From contig OX235277.1 in assembly GCA_944472155.2 (NCBI GenBank), forward strand, positions 28,716,804-28,780,803: 64,000 nt of DNA. Reading direction: 5' to 3'. Positions 1 through 15,100 of this stretch are shown piece by piece. Positions within the stretch are counted from its first letter, which is position 1. Each line of letters starts with the position of its first letter. The notes beneath the pieces are model-generated. The model ran no database searches, was not told where the DNA came from, and saw nothing but the letters and a program-made list of their open reading frames with translations. Source of the stretch: Trichobilharzia szidati (taxonomy: Eukaryota; Platyhelminthes; Trematoda; Strigeidida; Schistosomatidae). The position numbers and the translations under genes were made by a program.

Positions 1-183
1 CGTAGATGCACATTAAGGGAGGGTCCTGAACTACGGATGAAATAACTCTTTTTTAGTGCTTCTCACTTCTCAATGATTCTCCCACTGATATAATAAAAAA
101 AAGAAAATTAACCACCTGAGAGACAACAAATCTCCACAGTAAAATATTAATAACAAAGAAGACATGGAAAGTGAAAAACGTAC

Positions 184-322
184 CACTTTCACTGGTGTTT
201 CAGTTTCAGCGGCAGCAGCAGAACCAGGAGTCGATGTGAAAGCATCTGATCCATAATGGTATTCTAAGTGAAGTTTACCAGATTTCAAGTCTTCAACAAA
301 TTGATTTAAATGTTTTGGATCA
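184..322 (-). CDS. ERP44: ERp44 exon, C-terminal tail region (last exon in window)
   Basis: The 139-bp exon encodes [18 protein letters not shown] and then EYHYGSDAF, matching LKQFVFDLHSGKLHREFHHGPD, followed by an Ala/Thr/Pro-rich linker like the vertebrate one. Donor is GTACGT after a Val codon (phase 0). The terminal exon with the ER-retrieval signal is outside the window. Confidence 0.92.
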
Positions 323-3300
323 CTAATGAATGAACACAACACAAAAGAGGATCAAATAACAAGATGATAACGATTACAACAAAAACAACAAAAGATCAAA
401 AACGAGTTTTTTTTAAAATACCATGAAATAATATGCTTAACATTAATAGGGAGTGGCTCAATAAATCAGAATTTGGAGTTATTGCCTACAGAGGTAGGCG
501 ATTTTGTATTGTAGATTTATATTGTCATGTAGGTATTCAGTGGAGTTGACTACTGTGTATTTCAGTGACTGAAGTATTCAACAGAAAACTCAGCGAGGCG
601 GTTGGATTAAACACAGGAGTCAGACAAGAGTGCTTATTATCACCAATGATATTCCTAATTGTCGTGGACTGGATTATGCGTCAGACAGTGGGAAACGAGA
701 AGACAGGCATATCCTGGACCGACGTGAAGAACCTAGAAGACCTGGATTTCGCGCGTGGATGATTTATGTTTGATGTCACACAAAATCGAAGACTTACAAG
801 CGAGAACCGACAAACTGGTCGAAGAGGCTGGCAGCAAAGACAGGACTCCATGTGAACATAGACAAGACGGAGGTTATGAAAATAACCAACCAACAATAAC
901 AACAACAGCAACATCCAGTGCCAATCACCATCAACGGGAGGGATTTGAAAGAGGTTACTTCATTCACTTATCTAGGGAGCATTGTCTCAACTACAGGAGG
1001 AACAGACGAGGATGTCAAATCGAGAACCAGGAAGGCGAGAAACACATTCATCAACCTGAAACCAATCTGGAAATCTTCGTCACTCAGCCTGCATCAAAAA
1101 CAAAATCCGGATTTTCAATACAAACTTCAAGTCAGTTCTCCTATACGGATTAGAAACTTGGTGGGTCACAAAGAATATTTCCAACAACCTGTTGCAGACC
1201 TTTATCAACAACTGTCTTCGCTGGCTCTATACTGAAGATCAGATGGCCGCCGGAAAGAATCACAAACAAGAAACTATGGGAAGAAACAAAACAAGAACCA
1301 ATCGCCCAACAACAAATATGCAGGAGAAAGTGGAGATGGATTGGAAACTCGCTGAGGAGGCTGTTGGGTGACATCGCGCGCCAGGCCATAGCTCGAGTGG
1401 AATCCGATAGGGAAGCGGCGAGTGGGACGTCCAAGGGTGACATGGAGGAGATCGTGTGAAGAGGAATTGAAACAATATGAGCTAACATGGATGCAGGTGA
1501 GAAGTACAGCAGAAGACAGAAGCAAGTGGAGACGTGTAGTTGAAGCCCTATGTTCCACTAGGAACCCAAGGGAACAATAATAATAATATTCAACCTACTT
1601 GAACACTACAGTTATCAATAAGCTATTCAAGCCTACGATTACTGTCTTCTAGAACTGTGATGGACAGCTCTCTGGAAAGGTCCAAATACAAAATTCCTAC
1701 ATGGAATGGACAATTCATCAACTTTTAAAGCTTCGTTACCCTAAGCAGAAAGAGGAACCTTATACACGCTCTTACCTCGAGGATTCGGAAGATATACAGC
1801 GAGGAAGTGGTTGACGAAGAACTACGTAATCTCTGAAGGACCCTGATGGAAAACGGCTTTCCGCCTAGGTTAATAGACAAGAATCTAAAATCAAGGAAGA
1901 CTTCTGAACCAGCCCAATCCGACAAGAAGATGTTTCTGCTTAATCTAGAATTCAAAGGTGATACTGAAGCAGAGATCCTTCGGAAACGCCTTTGCGAATC
2001 TCTGAGGAAAACAAACTGCGCAACCAGCCTACGACTGACGTTCTCTTGCAAAAAACTGTTCAGTCAGAATGCAAAACACAAGCTGTCACATTGGGCCACT
2101 TCAACCTGCACATACCAGTTTACTTGCTCGAGCGGAGCTTAGTACATCGGCCGTACTATGCGCCAACTTGAAAAACGCGCTCGTGAACACTATCCAGTCT
2201 GGCTAGTAAAAGGAGAAAGGAAACGGATATATTGTTCAGTGACAGAACATCTTGTCAATTCAGGACATTCAGCGCCATTCGAAAAATCCTTCAAAATAAT
2301 ATACAAGATTCAATCAAACCTATCAAAGGGAGTAAAATTAAGATATCTGGGCATAGCTGAGGCACTAGCCATCCAAAAGCTCAAACCCACGCTATGTATC
2401 CAAAAGAAATACGTTCAACCCTTGTCCCTGCCGTGGCCATCATAAACGAGTAATTCTTCTAATAGTAACTATCCCATTGACTTTCTTAACCAAACTTCTT
2501 GTTTATTCATGTTATTTTAGGTTTTTCTTAATCCCTATTTACACTTCCATATTTTCATATCCGAACTTCCTGTCTAATTTGTCATTTTACTATTTCTACT
2601 TACTTAATTCCTAATCGCATAAACGATTATTCGTCACATCAGTTATGATCCCACTAGATTTTTTATCCAAACATCCTGTGTATTGTTGTTATTTCTACAT
2701 TTCTAACCCCTAATTGCACAATATGTCAATCTTGTCAGTAATTATGATGCTACTTTGTCTGAGCTTTATCCGTCCCCCTGTTTATCATGGCATTTTAATT
2801 CCTAATTGTAATTTTATTAATATGACCCTTGACCAGAAATTATTCTGGGACTTCCTCACTTATTTACTGTAAATACACGAATGTACAGACTCTGTTGATG
2901 ATTTCGTCAGAAAGAAAATTTTCTTCGCTGCAACCGCCTTTTTACTATTCCCTATAATGGATATACCACATTGATTGGATGATATATGGTCAGAATATAC
3001 GATAAGTGATCAGTTCTTTAAAGGTTGCAGATACGCCCTCTTGGCGACTGGCAAGTAAAGCAGGAAACCGAGGTATGGAGCTCCGCGATAGTGATTGACC
3101 TGCTGTGGTTTGGTGAGCACACTGTGAATTTGACTGACAGAATCCAGTCAGTCAGCAGCAACATTAAGCAGTGGACGCATGAGATGGGCTAGTTATTCAT
3201 TAGTGAACAATCAACGTAATGGTTTATTCTCACTATCTATTTGTATCATCCAGGGAAAACAATTGCACACATACATATACATATCGCTACTGCACGAATT

Positions 3301-6161
3301 GTAATTTGATATAGTGTTAAGAAAAGGCACAAAACCCTTGCAAATCTACAGTTCATAGCAATTAGGATGCATTATTAAGATGTTTCTGTAACGGTAGAAA
3401 GCAAGAATAAATGGACACAGAAGAAAACTGTCCATCTGCTCCGTTGTTTTACCATAGATATAATTTCAAACTCAACTGTTATCAAAATTTTGCCTTTATT
3501 AATATTTTTGGTCTGATACTTTTTCTTAGGTATTACTAGTTCACTAGCTTAACAGAAGATACTAAGCCCAGAAAAAGAAGATGGAAGGTTTGGCTTGAGA
3601 GCTAGCGAATCAACCATTTGGTACAGAAACTTCAAAACACCCTTAGTCGTCCACTGGATTCCGAGTGGAACACTGGTCTTCCGGCAGCACATCTCTACTT
3701 CAGTCTATCTCTGAAGTCTTTTCTAACTGGCTCCATTGACTGCTCATTCATTTTAACTTCTCCCACACAAATGACCTCTCTTCTATGCCACCTATGGACA
3801 GATGCCCAACCACACAGATTTTTACTCCAAGAACAGCCTGGAGGGAATATGAATAACTGCGACACTGTACAGCTAAGTGAATGTAACCCCTGAAGAAAAG
3901 ACTATCTAAGCTAAATTATTTGTTCTTATTATTTCCAAGATTAGATGAGTATTTCCAAGGGTTCAGAGTTCACAATCCCACTACTCAGTATCAAAGTTAG
4001 TGAGCGTTACCCCCATCCCCTCACCATAAAGCTAATCAGTTTATAAATCAGCTCCATAAAAAAACAGTAAATTGAATCTTCATTGTAACAGTTATACATG
4101 CTTCCTTTAGATCAGAAACATGTTTCTGTGTTTTCTTCCACAAAAGCAAAAAAATAAATCAATAATGAACTGAATGAAAAGAGATATTTTATATTATATT
4201 GAAGAATCGACATGCACGTACACACACACGCACGCACACACAAGAATATCAATCACTTCAACCCATCAATATCTCAATATGTATTTATCAATCAATGATA
4301 ACAGAGAATATCAGTCTGTAGTGAAACAAAATGGAGAAAAATATCTCAGATAGCAACAATAGAGACAGACAGACAGGCAGGCAGCAACAACAACAACAAG
4401 ATGGAACAAGCAAAGCAAAGCATACGCCTTTCATCACATTTGAGCAAGAAGAAAAAAAGGCGAAACCCAGAGGGTGCGTACTACTGATGAGTATCAAAGT
4501 AGGATGAAGCCGATGTCCGGTACTTCAGTGTTGGTTTTCAAGGGTTGGCTAACATCAATTCATGGGCAAATTTGAATAAACAAATCAAATGCCTACTACA
4601 GATCAACTCTTGAAAAATTAATCTGATGGTCGCTAATCATTGGTTACAGGATGGAGCTTCCTGGAGTTTTAATGAGAAATCATGACCAGTGAGTGGGGTC
4701 CACATCCTGTCAGAAGTAAGGACAAATACTCGCCAGCAATGACAATGGCTGGTGCCAGTCGCGCTGATATCATGAATTGGCAGAAGTTAGAATTCATTGG
4801 CTGACTGGTTGTTGAAGAGTCGGGTCCCAGTAGCTGGTGAATAGTCTACGAGCTCGCTAGCCTTGTAACCACAGGGTCCTGGGTTCGAACCCCTCTGGTG
4901 CATGCGTAATCGTGAAGAGTTCCAAACTAGGCTGAGGAAACAGCTGTCCCAGGTTTTCCAGTGGTTCCTCTAAGCGATATCAGCTCATGATGAAATCCGG
5001 TAATCAATTAATCAAATCCCCACAAACCAATACTTGAAAATCCTTCACTTTGTTACGTAACCATTAGTTTTCTCTCGATGAAGCTTTTCGACCTGAGAAG
5101 ACAAGAAGTGGTCATATCTTAAGAAGAGTGTCTGTTGTTTTCGACAACAAAAACCGAGAAAGAATTAGACATATAACATGTTATATTTGTAATTGTGTCA
5201 TCTAGAACTTGTTCAGTGAAATAAAAGTCTCAGATTGTATCCTTTAGCATTCTTCTTAGATTGTGTATTTTGTTCCTAAGAGTGACACACTGATCTTGAG
5301 TTTTCTTACCGAGGAAGGCCCTTTTGTGTAACACATATTTTGGCAATATTAGTGTAATACAACGGCCCGGGTTTAGCGGTGGGGCTGCCTTTGTAAACAC
5401 TAAATCAAGAATATTGGCAATATTTTTTTAATGACCTAATGTTGAGAGGAAACTGAAAATGTCACAGGAATTGGTAATTGGTAAAGATTTGTCAAGGAAG
5501 ATGGTAGCAAAAGAAGTGAATTCATCACTAAACAAGGAGAGAGTTCTGAGAGACAAAAACCAGGTGCAATAGAAATGTTCTAAAAGGAATCTGTAATTGT
5601 ACTTAGACAGATATTACGGTCAACATTTGACAGATAGTATTGCAACTGATTTTGTCACTTCAAAATCTAAAACACAACATGATTGGAAGTAGAACCGATG
5701 AAGGTTGCGACGCCACCGCCTCATTTTTTCTAAGATCTATACAGACCTCTTGTCCCAACAGTTTCAAAACCATTTAAACCAGCTAAATTATCTCCACATA
5801 GATCATAAAGGCCAAGAGTTATCTTATCTAGATAGTGTGGTATAAATTAGAAGAAGACATGAAAGATTACACAAACAGTTAATTTTATTAGACAGGGAAC
5901 GACAGTTTGTGCCTATCACCTAAGGAAGAGTTATATTTAGTGTATTGGAATACGTTTTAAAGCATGTTGCCACTAAGAATGATGCTTCTTCTCAGATTTA
6001 ATGGAAATTTGCAGGTTTTAAATATTCGAGAGGGTAAACAATCCGACTGGAGGTCGTATTCCAATAGATTAAAACAAAAAGTGAACATGAGAAATTAGGT
6101 GCAATGTGTAATGGTGGAGAATTTTCCGGTAGCATAAGTTTTAAGCAGGCCACAGTGAGAC

Positions 6162-6194
<33 letters not shown>

Positions 6195-9100
6195 TATACG
6201 CATATAGTTTATATTCCGGTACCATAGCACAGTAGCCGTTAACGTAAATACTAGTAGAATACAGAAAATTAAAATGCCATTGAAGAGTTGGGCAGAATTT
6301 TAAAGTTGAAATGAATTCTTCAGTAGAATTCTGCTAGAGAAGCTGTGGCTCACGCAGTAGCGCTATTTAAGGTAATTTTATAATAAAATAAATCCTGGCT
6401 CACCGCCGGAAATTACAACAACAACAACTACTACTACTTGAATTTTCAAGTGTTGGACAGCACAGAGGTAATTAATTTCAAATTTGGTCACGAAATGACT
6501 TCAGTTAGATAACCATTAGACTCTGTCCTAGTGGTTAAGTGGACAACAAGCTCACTTTGTAACCCAAAATTCTTGTGTATGATGTCTGGTAAGGGTGTGT
6601 CATGGGTGTGCACTGATGAAGAGTCCCAGGGAAGAACGAAACGGGTATCCATCACTTGAATTATCAAGGAATAATAAAAGAAATGAAGGAGAAAAGAAGC
6701 TGAGTAATCCACCAAAATAGGTGCAATTCATGACCTAGTTAAAACAGGCTGCAGACTTCTGTTAACAGCCACCTTCAACCAACCAACCAGGAACCTATCG
6801 CCCAACAAAAATGCAGAATGGAATGGAGACGGATTGCATGCATACTGAGACGAATCAAGCCCTGCAATAGGATCTGCAAGGTAAAAGACGAGCTGGGCGT
6901 CGACGGCTGACATACACGAGATGAAAGCTTATGGGCAATTGTGAAGTCAGCTGAAAAGGAATGTAGCGCATAGGATGAAACGGAGAACTGCTGGTTAAAA
7001 GCCTATGTTCTACTGGGAACCAAAGAGACTACTAAAAATAGAAATATGATAATCACACATAAGAAAAATAAATAATTTAACTAACCTTAATGCTTTGTCT
7101 ATACTCCCAGGAAATACATACATATGTGCAAAAGAATCCAAACAAATGAAGGGTAAATCTGACTCTGATTTACCCAAGTGGGCTAGTGGATGCGAAAATG
7201 TCACTCCATCAGCTGTAACAATATTGATTGTATCTATAATTCCCAGACAAGACAGAGCGGAAATACAACAGAAAACAAAGTGATATGAAATTCATCTCAT
7301 TGAAAGCAATCTTTAATGTTAAGGTAACAGTGTAATGAATGATAGAAGATAAGAGACTTAGTGAAGGAATGTTTATTTGGAATTTGGTATCTCTGTATAG
7401 TGAAATTATGTACACCTTATCTTCAATGCACCGTGTTGTGCTACTTCTGCCCTTCCTTCATACTGTGTTTCTATGTACTCCATTTGTCTCCCATGTATCT
7501 TCCCAACGCTGAATCATTCGTTTTCTCTGACGTCAAATCTATCTCTCTGCTATTGGATGTTTTTATGTCAATGAACGTCTCTATATATACTACTGATAAA
7601 TCCTACTGGTGGCACACGCAACACTCGTTTCCCTATCAAATAGTTTTGAACGGAGTCGTTCCGATCTTTTTGGTTCTACTCCTTCTTGATGTACCTTGGT
7701 CCCGGCTTCCTTATCCCATTGAATGCATTTCTGCAGTTAGCTGACGTTAACCCATTTCTGCTTATTTCCTCTTTTGATAGTATGAACGGCACCACGTCTC
7801 TCGGTGACAGTGTATGACCTTTCCCAACTCGGAAGGAATTTCCCTGAACCTGGCCCTCACCTAACCCCGTCCTTTTTTTCTCTACACTTTACTTAATCAC
7901 CGACGCCAAAGGTTATGCATCCCATCTTTTCTCCTTGTTCTGATTTAGCGGCGTCTTTCCTCTGTTTACGCTTTACATTCTTGACGACTTTTTTCTGTTC
8001 CGTTAGCAACCTCGTCATATCCCACTCGCGGTGGAGGGACCAGGTTGTGTTGTATATTGACAATTGTGGCATCCTCCCATATATCAACTGAAGTGGGGAC
8101 TTCTTTGTAGTTTCCTGGGTGGAATTAAGATGTTCTAACGGACTGAGCTACGGAGCTACCACTGATGAATCTTATCAGCAGCGCACACCGCAACAGTACA
8201 CAAAAATGTAGGCAATTGTTAACACGTGTTTTGTCTTAGTTTACAAATATTCAGAAAAATCAGTAGTCATACAGTACGTGTATCTCGTTATCAGCACCCA
8301 CAATAGGTAGAAACGTACTGTAATTTCAAAAACATACACACACAAATATAACTGCTATCAATTAAAATGGAATCAGTGACCCAATGACCTCTCCAAGAAA
8401 TGGTGTGGAATCATGCTTTTGTCCACACCAAGCTAAATACTACGTCGCGTCATCCTAGAAAGAATGAAAGATGAACTGCATGCAGAACTCAAACAACCGG
8501 GACAAGATGGATTCACGAAAAACAAATCATGTGCCCATCAAATTGCAACTCTACGCATCATCATCACAGAACAAAGCATAGAATGACAGTCAGACCTCTA
8601 CGTCAACTTCTTTCATCAACTACGAAAACGCCGTCAACAGGCAGTATTCACCGAGAAGTAATTTGGAAACTACCTCAACTCACCGCTACGGCGTACAGTG
8701 CCCCTAATCCTTATCAACCTCATCCAACAGCCGCCCCTATGTGACAAGGCCACGTGTCAAGTGATCCACAACCCAAAACTCAGCGAAGAGGCATTTAAAG
8801 TCAATACAGGAGTAAGACAGGACTGGCTGGCTGCCTGTCTACTACCACCAGTGATATTCCTAATTGTGGTCGACTGGATTAGGCTCCAGACTGTACGTGG
8901 GCAGTGAGAAGGCAGGAATACGCTACACTGACCAACAAGAAGACTCTAGAAGTTCTGGATTTCGCGCGTCGATGACTCACACATGTTCAGAATCACACAG
9001 GAGCAAAGACTTGTAGGCGAAAACCAACAAACTCACTCAACAGGCTGACAGTGAAGACAGGACTCCAGGTGAACAAAGAGAAGACAGAGGCGATAAAGAT

Positions 9101-12100
9101 AACCAATCACCAAAAAAGATAACCAATCAACGGGAGAAATTCGACACAGGTTACACTTCCTTCACTTATCCAGTCAGGAAGCATCCTTTCAACCATAGCC
9201 AGCCAGAATCGGAAAGGCAAGATACATCTTCACTAATCTGAAATCAGTTTGCGAATCTTCTGCATTCACTCTGCATAAACAACAAGATTCGGATTTTGTT
9301 CAACACAAACGCTAAGTCAATCAGTTCTTCTATTCGGGTCAGAAACTTGGCCAGCGTGTCACGAAAAACATTCCCAAAGGGCTACTGCAGACTTTTATCA
9401 ACAGCTGACAACTTCGATGGCTCCACATTGAAGATCGAATGGCCAGCCGGCCGGTCAGAAAGAATTAGTAACAAAAAACCTCGGCAGTGGAACAAACCGA
9501 TAGGTGAGAGCAGATCGCTCAACAAATATGTGGGGGGAAGTGAAGACGGATCAGACATACGTTGAGGGGACCACCAAATGACATTACGCACAATGCATGC
9601 CATCGCTTGAGTGGAATCTCAATGGGAAGCAACGAGTGGGGCGTTTGTCAGAGAGTGACATGGAGGAGATGACAGGTTGTGCACGATCGTGGAGGTAGCC
9701 AGGTGAAGAGGACAAAGTGGAGATGTGTTGCTGAAATACAAAGAACTGTGAACTGATTTGAATGCTGTTCGAAGTATTCGACGTGCCTCAATCTGGAGTA
9801 AACTATCCCTCTTACTTGGCCCTCCCTCTCTTTCTCTAGAACCAAGCAAATCAACCAATTACTGGTAAAACTGCCATGAATACTGATTGGAATGAATGAT
9901 CAATAACTATTTATACAATCTGGTAACATATTTTAAATCAGTGCCCAGTTGTTCATATAGTGATTACAACGATATAGCATGCTAATGAAAGATATATGAA
10001 ATTACTGAGAAGCAGCTATTCCGATACATCAATCTTGAAAGTTCACTAATGATTGAATACAGTATGAAGTTTGCTTGAAGTCCTAGTGGGCAGTCGTGGC
10101 CAGTAGAGTCCACCAAGTTGGGTGTGTAGACAAATACTTATCGAAGACCAAAACTAGTGACGGCGTTAAATATATCGCCTAACTGGGCCAGAAGCTAGGA
10201 TTTGTGGTCTGTTGAACTCTGTTCAATGGAATACGTGATCTCCTCGTAGACTGAAGGTCCTGAGTTCAGTTGCAGGTGGAGTGAGCACTGATAAATGGTC
10301 CAAACTACGACGCAACTGAAGGCTAGAGAAACAAATAACGGTTTTATACAATGATGGGGTTAACTAGGCGTGATCACCGTGTTCAAACTCGGCATTTCAA
10401 TTTCATTTTCAATATTATTGCAAACTATAAAACTGACGCGACAGAAACAACTTTCAAGTATTACCCGGTTTTCAATATTTTTTTCTAGCTGAAATCAATT
10501 AGTCATCAAGTCTAGAAATAAATTTACAGTAATTAACCATCAGTAATTAACTTTCATGTTCGATAGAGAATAGATATGAAACTTATCGTGTTTTTCATAG
10601 ATACCGGAAGTGTGATGTCTATATTTGTGTACAAGTGTCTGTGACAAAGATATTCACTAATTATTGATTCAAAATTAGTGATTCATACACATGAAAGACA
10701 GATTAGTAATGCTATCTCTATTATTTTGTTTAAACATTTTGGAGTATTGATGCGTGGCATAATAATATACACTTCAAGGGCTACCAAACAATGAAGAGTA
10801 TAAAAGCCAGTGGGTAGCATTTAGTTGTACATATCCAAGTCATTGAACTGGGTGTCCACAGACAATACCACTCATTGAAAGACAATCTACAACATGTCAA
10901 AACATGCACCATCGGACCTGGAATTATTCACACGATAATACCATCCGATACAAGCAATTCTATGGATGCCAGTGACTGAACACTCACTCATCGTACATTC
11001 TTAGCTCAGAAAATTCAGAGTAGAGTTCGCAGGAAGCTTCATGTTTAACGGTTAGAAAACTTCGCAGTAGTACAGAAGTGGCTCACTTTGAAGTATACCA
11101 TTCTGGATTTCATTATGCGATGAGAAATTTCATCCACTACACTTCAATTAACAGTTACACAACTTACCCAAGTACACGAACTAATCGAATACTTCCAAAA
11201 ATTCACTTGCAAGAGTGTGTTGTTCAAGCGCAGGATCCTGTGAATTTTGCAGCACTTGGGTAGCTAATAATATGCAACTGAACAGTGAGACAAAGTTATC
11301 TGCATAATTAAAGTTGTGAAGTGTTTCTTCAGACAGAAACTCTACACCATTACAGGCACTTATTTGAAATCCACAGGACTCAACACCTATCTTCGGACGA
11401 TATTGAAGTTCAAATGACCAGAAAGGGATTAAGCAACAAGAAGCTGTTGTACAGAACAAACAACCAACCAACAACTCTATTGCTCAAAAATATGGCAAAA
11501 TGAAATGGAAATGATTTCGGACATACGTTGAAGAGACCAATGAGTGACATCACACGTCGGATAATAATCAACAAGTTGGGAGTCCGAGGGTGATATGGAA
11601 AGGACAGTAATGTGAGGAGGGAATGAATACACTTATATATGGTCATAGAATTAACCTGGTGAAAGTGATGACACAGAACTGAGTGCAGTGGAAATGTACC
11701 GATGAAGCTGCATATATATATACGTTCAGGTGAACGAAGAGAAAACAGAGGTAATGAAGATTCCTGGACAAGAACAACAACAACAGACAACGATCAGCAT
11801 AAATGGAAGGAACCTGAAAGAAACAACCTCTTTTAGCTACCTGGGAAGCATCATTTCAACTACAGGCGGAGGGAACTGATGAGGATATCAAAGTGAGAAT
11901 CGGAAAAGCAAGACAAGCTTTCACTACTCTCAAGTCTGTGTGGAGGTCAACAGCACTCACCATGAAAAATAAGGTCCGGATTTTCAACTCCAATGTGAAG
12001 TCAGTGCTACCATACGGATCAGAGACTTACACTGCGCGTCACAAAGAGCACATCAAACAAACTACAGACCTTCATTAACAGCTCTCTTCGCTCAGTATAC

Positions 12101-15100
12101 AAGATCAGATGGCCGGCCAGAAAAGATCAGCAACAGAGATCTCTGGGAGCGAACCAACCAGGAACCGATTGTGAAACAAATAGGCAGGAAGAAATGGAGA
12201 TGGATTGGCCATACTCTGAGGAAACCATCAAGTGACATCACTAGATAAGCCATCGCTCGAGTGGAACCCGACTGAATGGGAAGCGGCGAGTTGGTCGTCA
12301 GTGTGAGGGTGACTTGGAGGAGGTCATGTGAAGAGGAGATGAAAACGTGTGGGCAGACATGGAGCCAGGTGAAGACTCTAGCAGAGAACCGAACGCAATG
12401 GAGATGCACGGCTGAAGCCCTATGTTCCTCTAGGAATTAAAGGAAACAATAATAATAATACAAATATATACACACAAACATCAAAACTTACCTTGTAGGT
12501 GTGATAAATGAGTTTTCACGAATTCAGTGAAACGATCAGCTATTGTTTTATTTTTTGGATGATAAAACAATAACATTAAGGGTAAACGTTCTTCAGTAAT
12601 TTCCTCAGCATTGGCAAATGTTAATTCTCGGACTAAACTTGTACAGGCTTTAGTTACCCAATTATGGACTGCTGATAAATCAGCATTTTTTAAAATTGTT
12701 CTAGATGTGATTTTATCTGCCTAAAAACGGAAAGGGGAACACACATACACAACAGAAATTATTTTTGCAAGTTATCCATTATCCCAATTTGTAAAAACCA
12801 AAACACAACAAGAAAAAGCAAATTGACATGTGATTTTACTTCTGTTTTTAAATACTTTGGTCAACTCTATTATGAATAAAATTTTATTTTGATAAAATCA
12901 CACAGTGTAATACAGTAATATTTCGTGATGACGTTACGACCACAATTTGTTGTTCATAATCACATCAAGGTGATGTGATTATGATATGATATGCAAACCT
13001 ACAAACTCACTCAGGTAGGACAAGCACTGTAGGCTAAAGGACCCTGTAGGTTAACCCAGTTAAACAAAATAATATAATTTGCAAAACACCTTGCAATGAC
13101 TGTGAGTAACGTCAACTAACTACATGCGTCAAACTAGTAGATCAGGAGTAGTGCCTGATTGCCTGTCAGGTTAGAATGACTGATTCTACGAAGATAAGTA
13201 ATTTAGAAAGAGGAACTCAGCAATTGCCCTGCATGCATTAACACACAACCACACAATAAGGTGGGACAGAGTTACAATGCTAAAGGGTAATATAGATAGG
13301 TTGAAAGAGAGAGAGAGGTTGATTATTGAATTCTGCATCATCGAGTCTAAACACAGCACACGCAATAGAAGTGACTCAATGCAAATACCAGAGATATGGA
13401 AGATATTATTAGTAACAGTCAAATCAGAGGATAATAAATAAACAATGTTAAAATGTATTCAATTCACACTATAACACTAAAACAAATCACTTATTTTGAC
13501 TATAAAAACACTCGTCTTATTTCTCATCTGATTGTATTTGATCGATAACACTCAAATTATTATTTCTGAATCTACATTATGGTATATTGGTTTTTTATTC
13601 AAATGTCTAATCATCAATTCCACTCATGTATATAAATGAAGCAAGAAAGTTGTGTGATTAGTGTCTTGATATGATTATGAGCGGTAACATTTTGTGCTCG
13701 AGGCGTGTTCATCAGTAAATATTACTGTATGATTTTATCAAAAATTTTTTTTATCCATAATGGAGTTATACTCTACCGGCACAGTGCTGAAGTTTTATAC
13801 TTATATCAATAATACTTTGTTTACTCGCTTTTTTACAGTTGAAAGATATAAGACCAATAAAAATGGAGGATATAATAGGAGCTAGCCATTTTTGAACACG
13901 TTAAGTAGTATAAATATAAGTAGGAATAATCAGGTTGGACAGCCGGCTATCAACCAAGGGACGTGTGTACTGCTCAGCAGTTCGCTCCGTCCTTCTCTAT
14001 GGCTCTGAAACATGGCCAATACAAGTTGAAGACATGAAAAGGTTGACTGTTTTTGATCATAAATGTCTCCGATCTCTTTCTCACGTTCGGTGGCATAATA
14101 AGGTAAGTAATGTTGATGTTAGGCGTGGAGTGTTGGGCAAAGAGGGAAAGTCAATCGAAGAGGCTATAAAGTTACAGAGATTGAGATGGCTAGATCACGT
14201 GCTGCGCATGCCTAACCATCGCCTCCCCTGACGGGCATTACTAGCTGATATAGGTGATGGTTGGAAAAGAGTAAGTGGTGGCCAAACAAAAACATGGCAT
14301 CAATCAATCCATGAAATCCTTGACAGTTAAACTGAGTCAGGGAGGGAGATGCAGACTTCTGGGTTGGGGCCCACCCTCGGGACTCTAAGAATCAATGGCT
14401 GAAGACAATAGGTGACATGGCTCAAAATCGTTGTCAATGGCTTACGCAGATGTATTCAGTCTCTTTAACCTTCATATTCCTTTCTACCATTACTCATTCA
14501 TTCTGTTTCACTCTTATACTTGTCAAAACTCTATTGATTCCCTTCACTTATGTTTTTGTCTACCTTTGTGTGCTATTTGGAACGTGGCAACTCGAACTGC
14601 TGCAGTTCGGTGCCAAGTTCTATGTTGAATCCAGACAGACAGACAGACACACAGGTTGGACAGAATGTTGAATAAGGAGGGAAAAACGCTTTGATGAGCT
14701 TGTCCAATTACCTCGATTGGAATCACTACAACATGACGTCATATAATCGCTACTCTCATCGAGTAATGTTGGCTGACAAGCGTTGCAAAATAGTTGAAAA
14801 TGGTCAAATCAAAATCTGGAATCAATCAGTCAATCAATAAATCAATCACCCCATAAAGTCTGTTACGATAATCGAAGTGTTAAGAAGCAATACACATGCA
14901 GACTGCTGGTGATATATGGATTAAAATCGTTCCCATTGATACAAACGCATTCATCTGCTGTGATCTCCTCGATCTAGTAAACTTTCGTCATTCTTTGGCG
15001 TGCACATTTCTGCTTACTATAGTTTCTTTGAACTTCTTTAATTCGGTCTAATCTCTACCTTTATGTATTGCTATGTATTATAAGCAATGAAGCATCTTCA

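Noticed and set aside
7361..7744. 127-residue plus-strand ORF with hydrophobic stretches
   Set aside because: Overlaps the antisense gypsy remnant; no family match or splice context.
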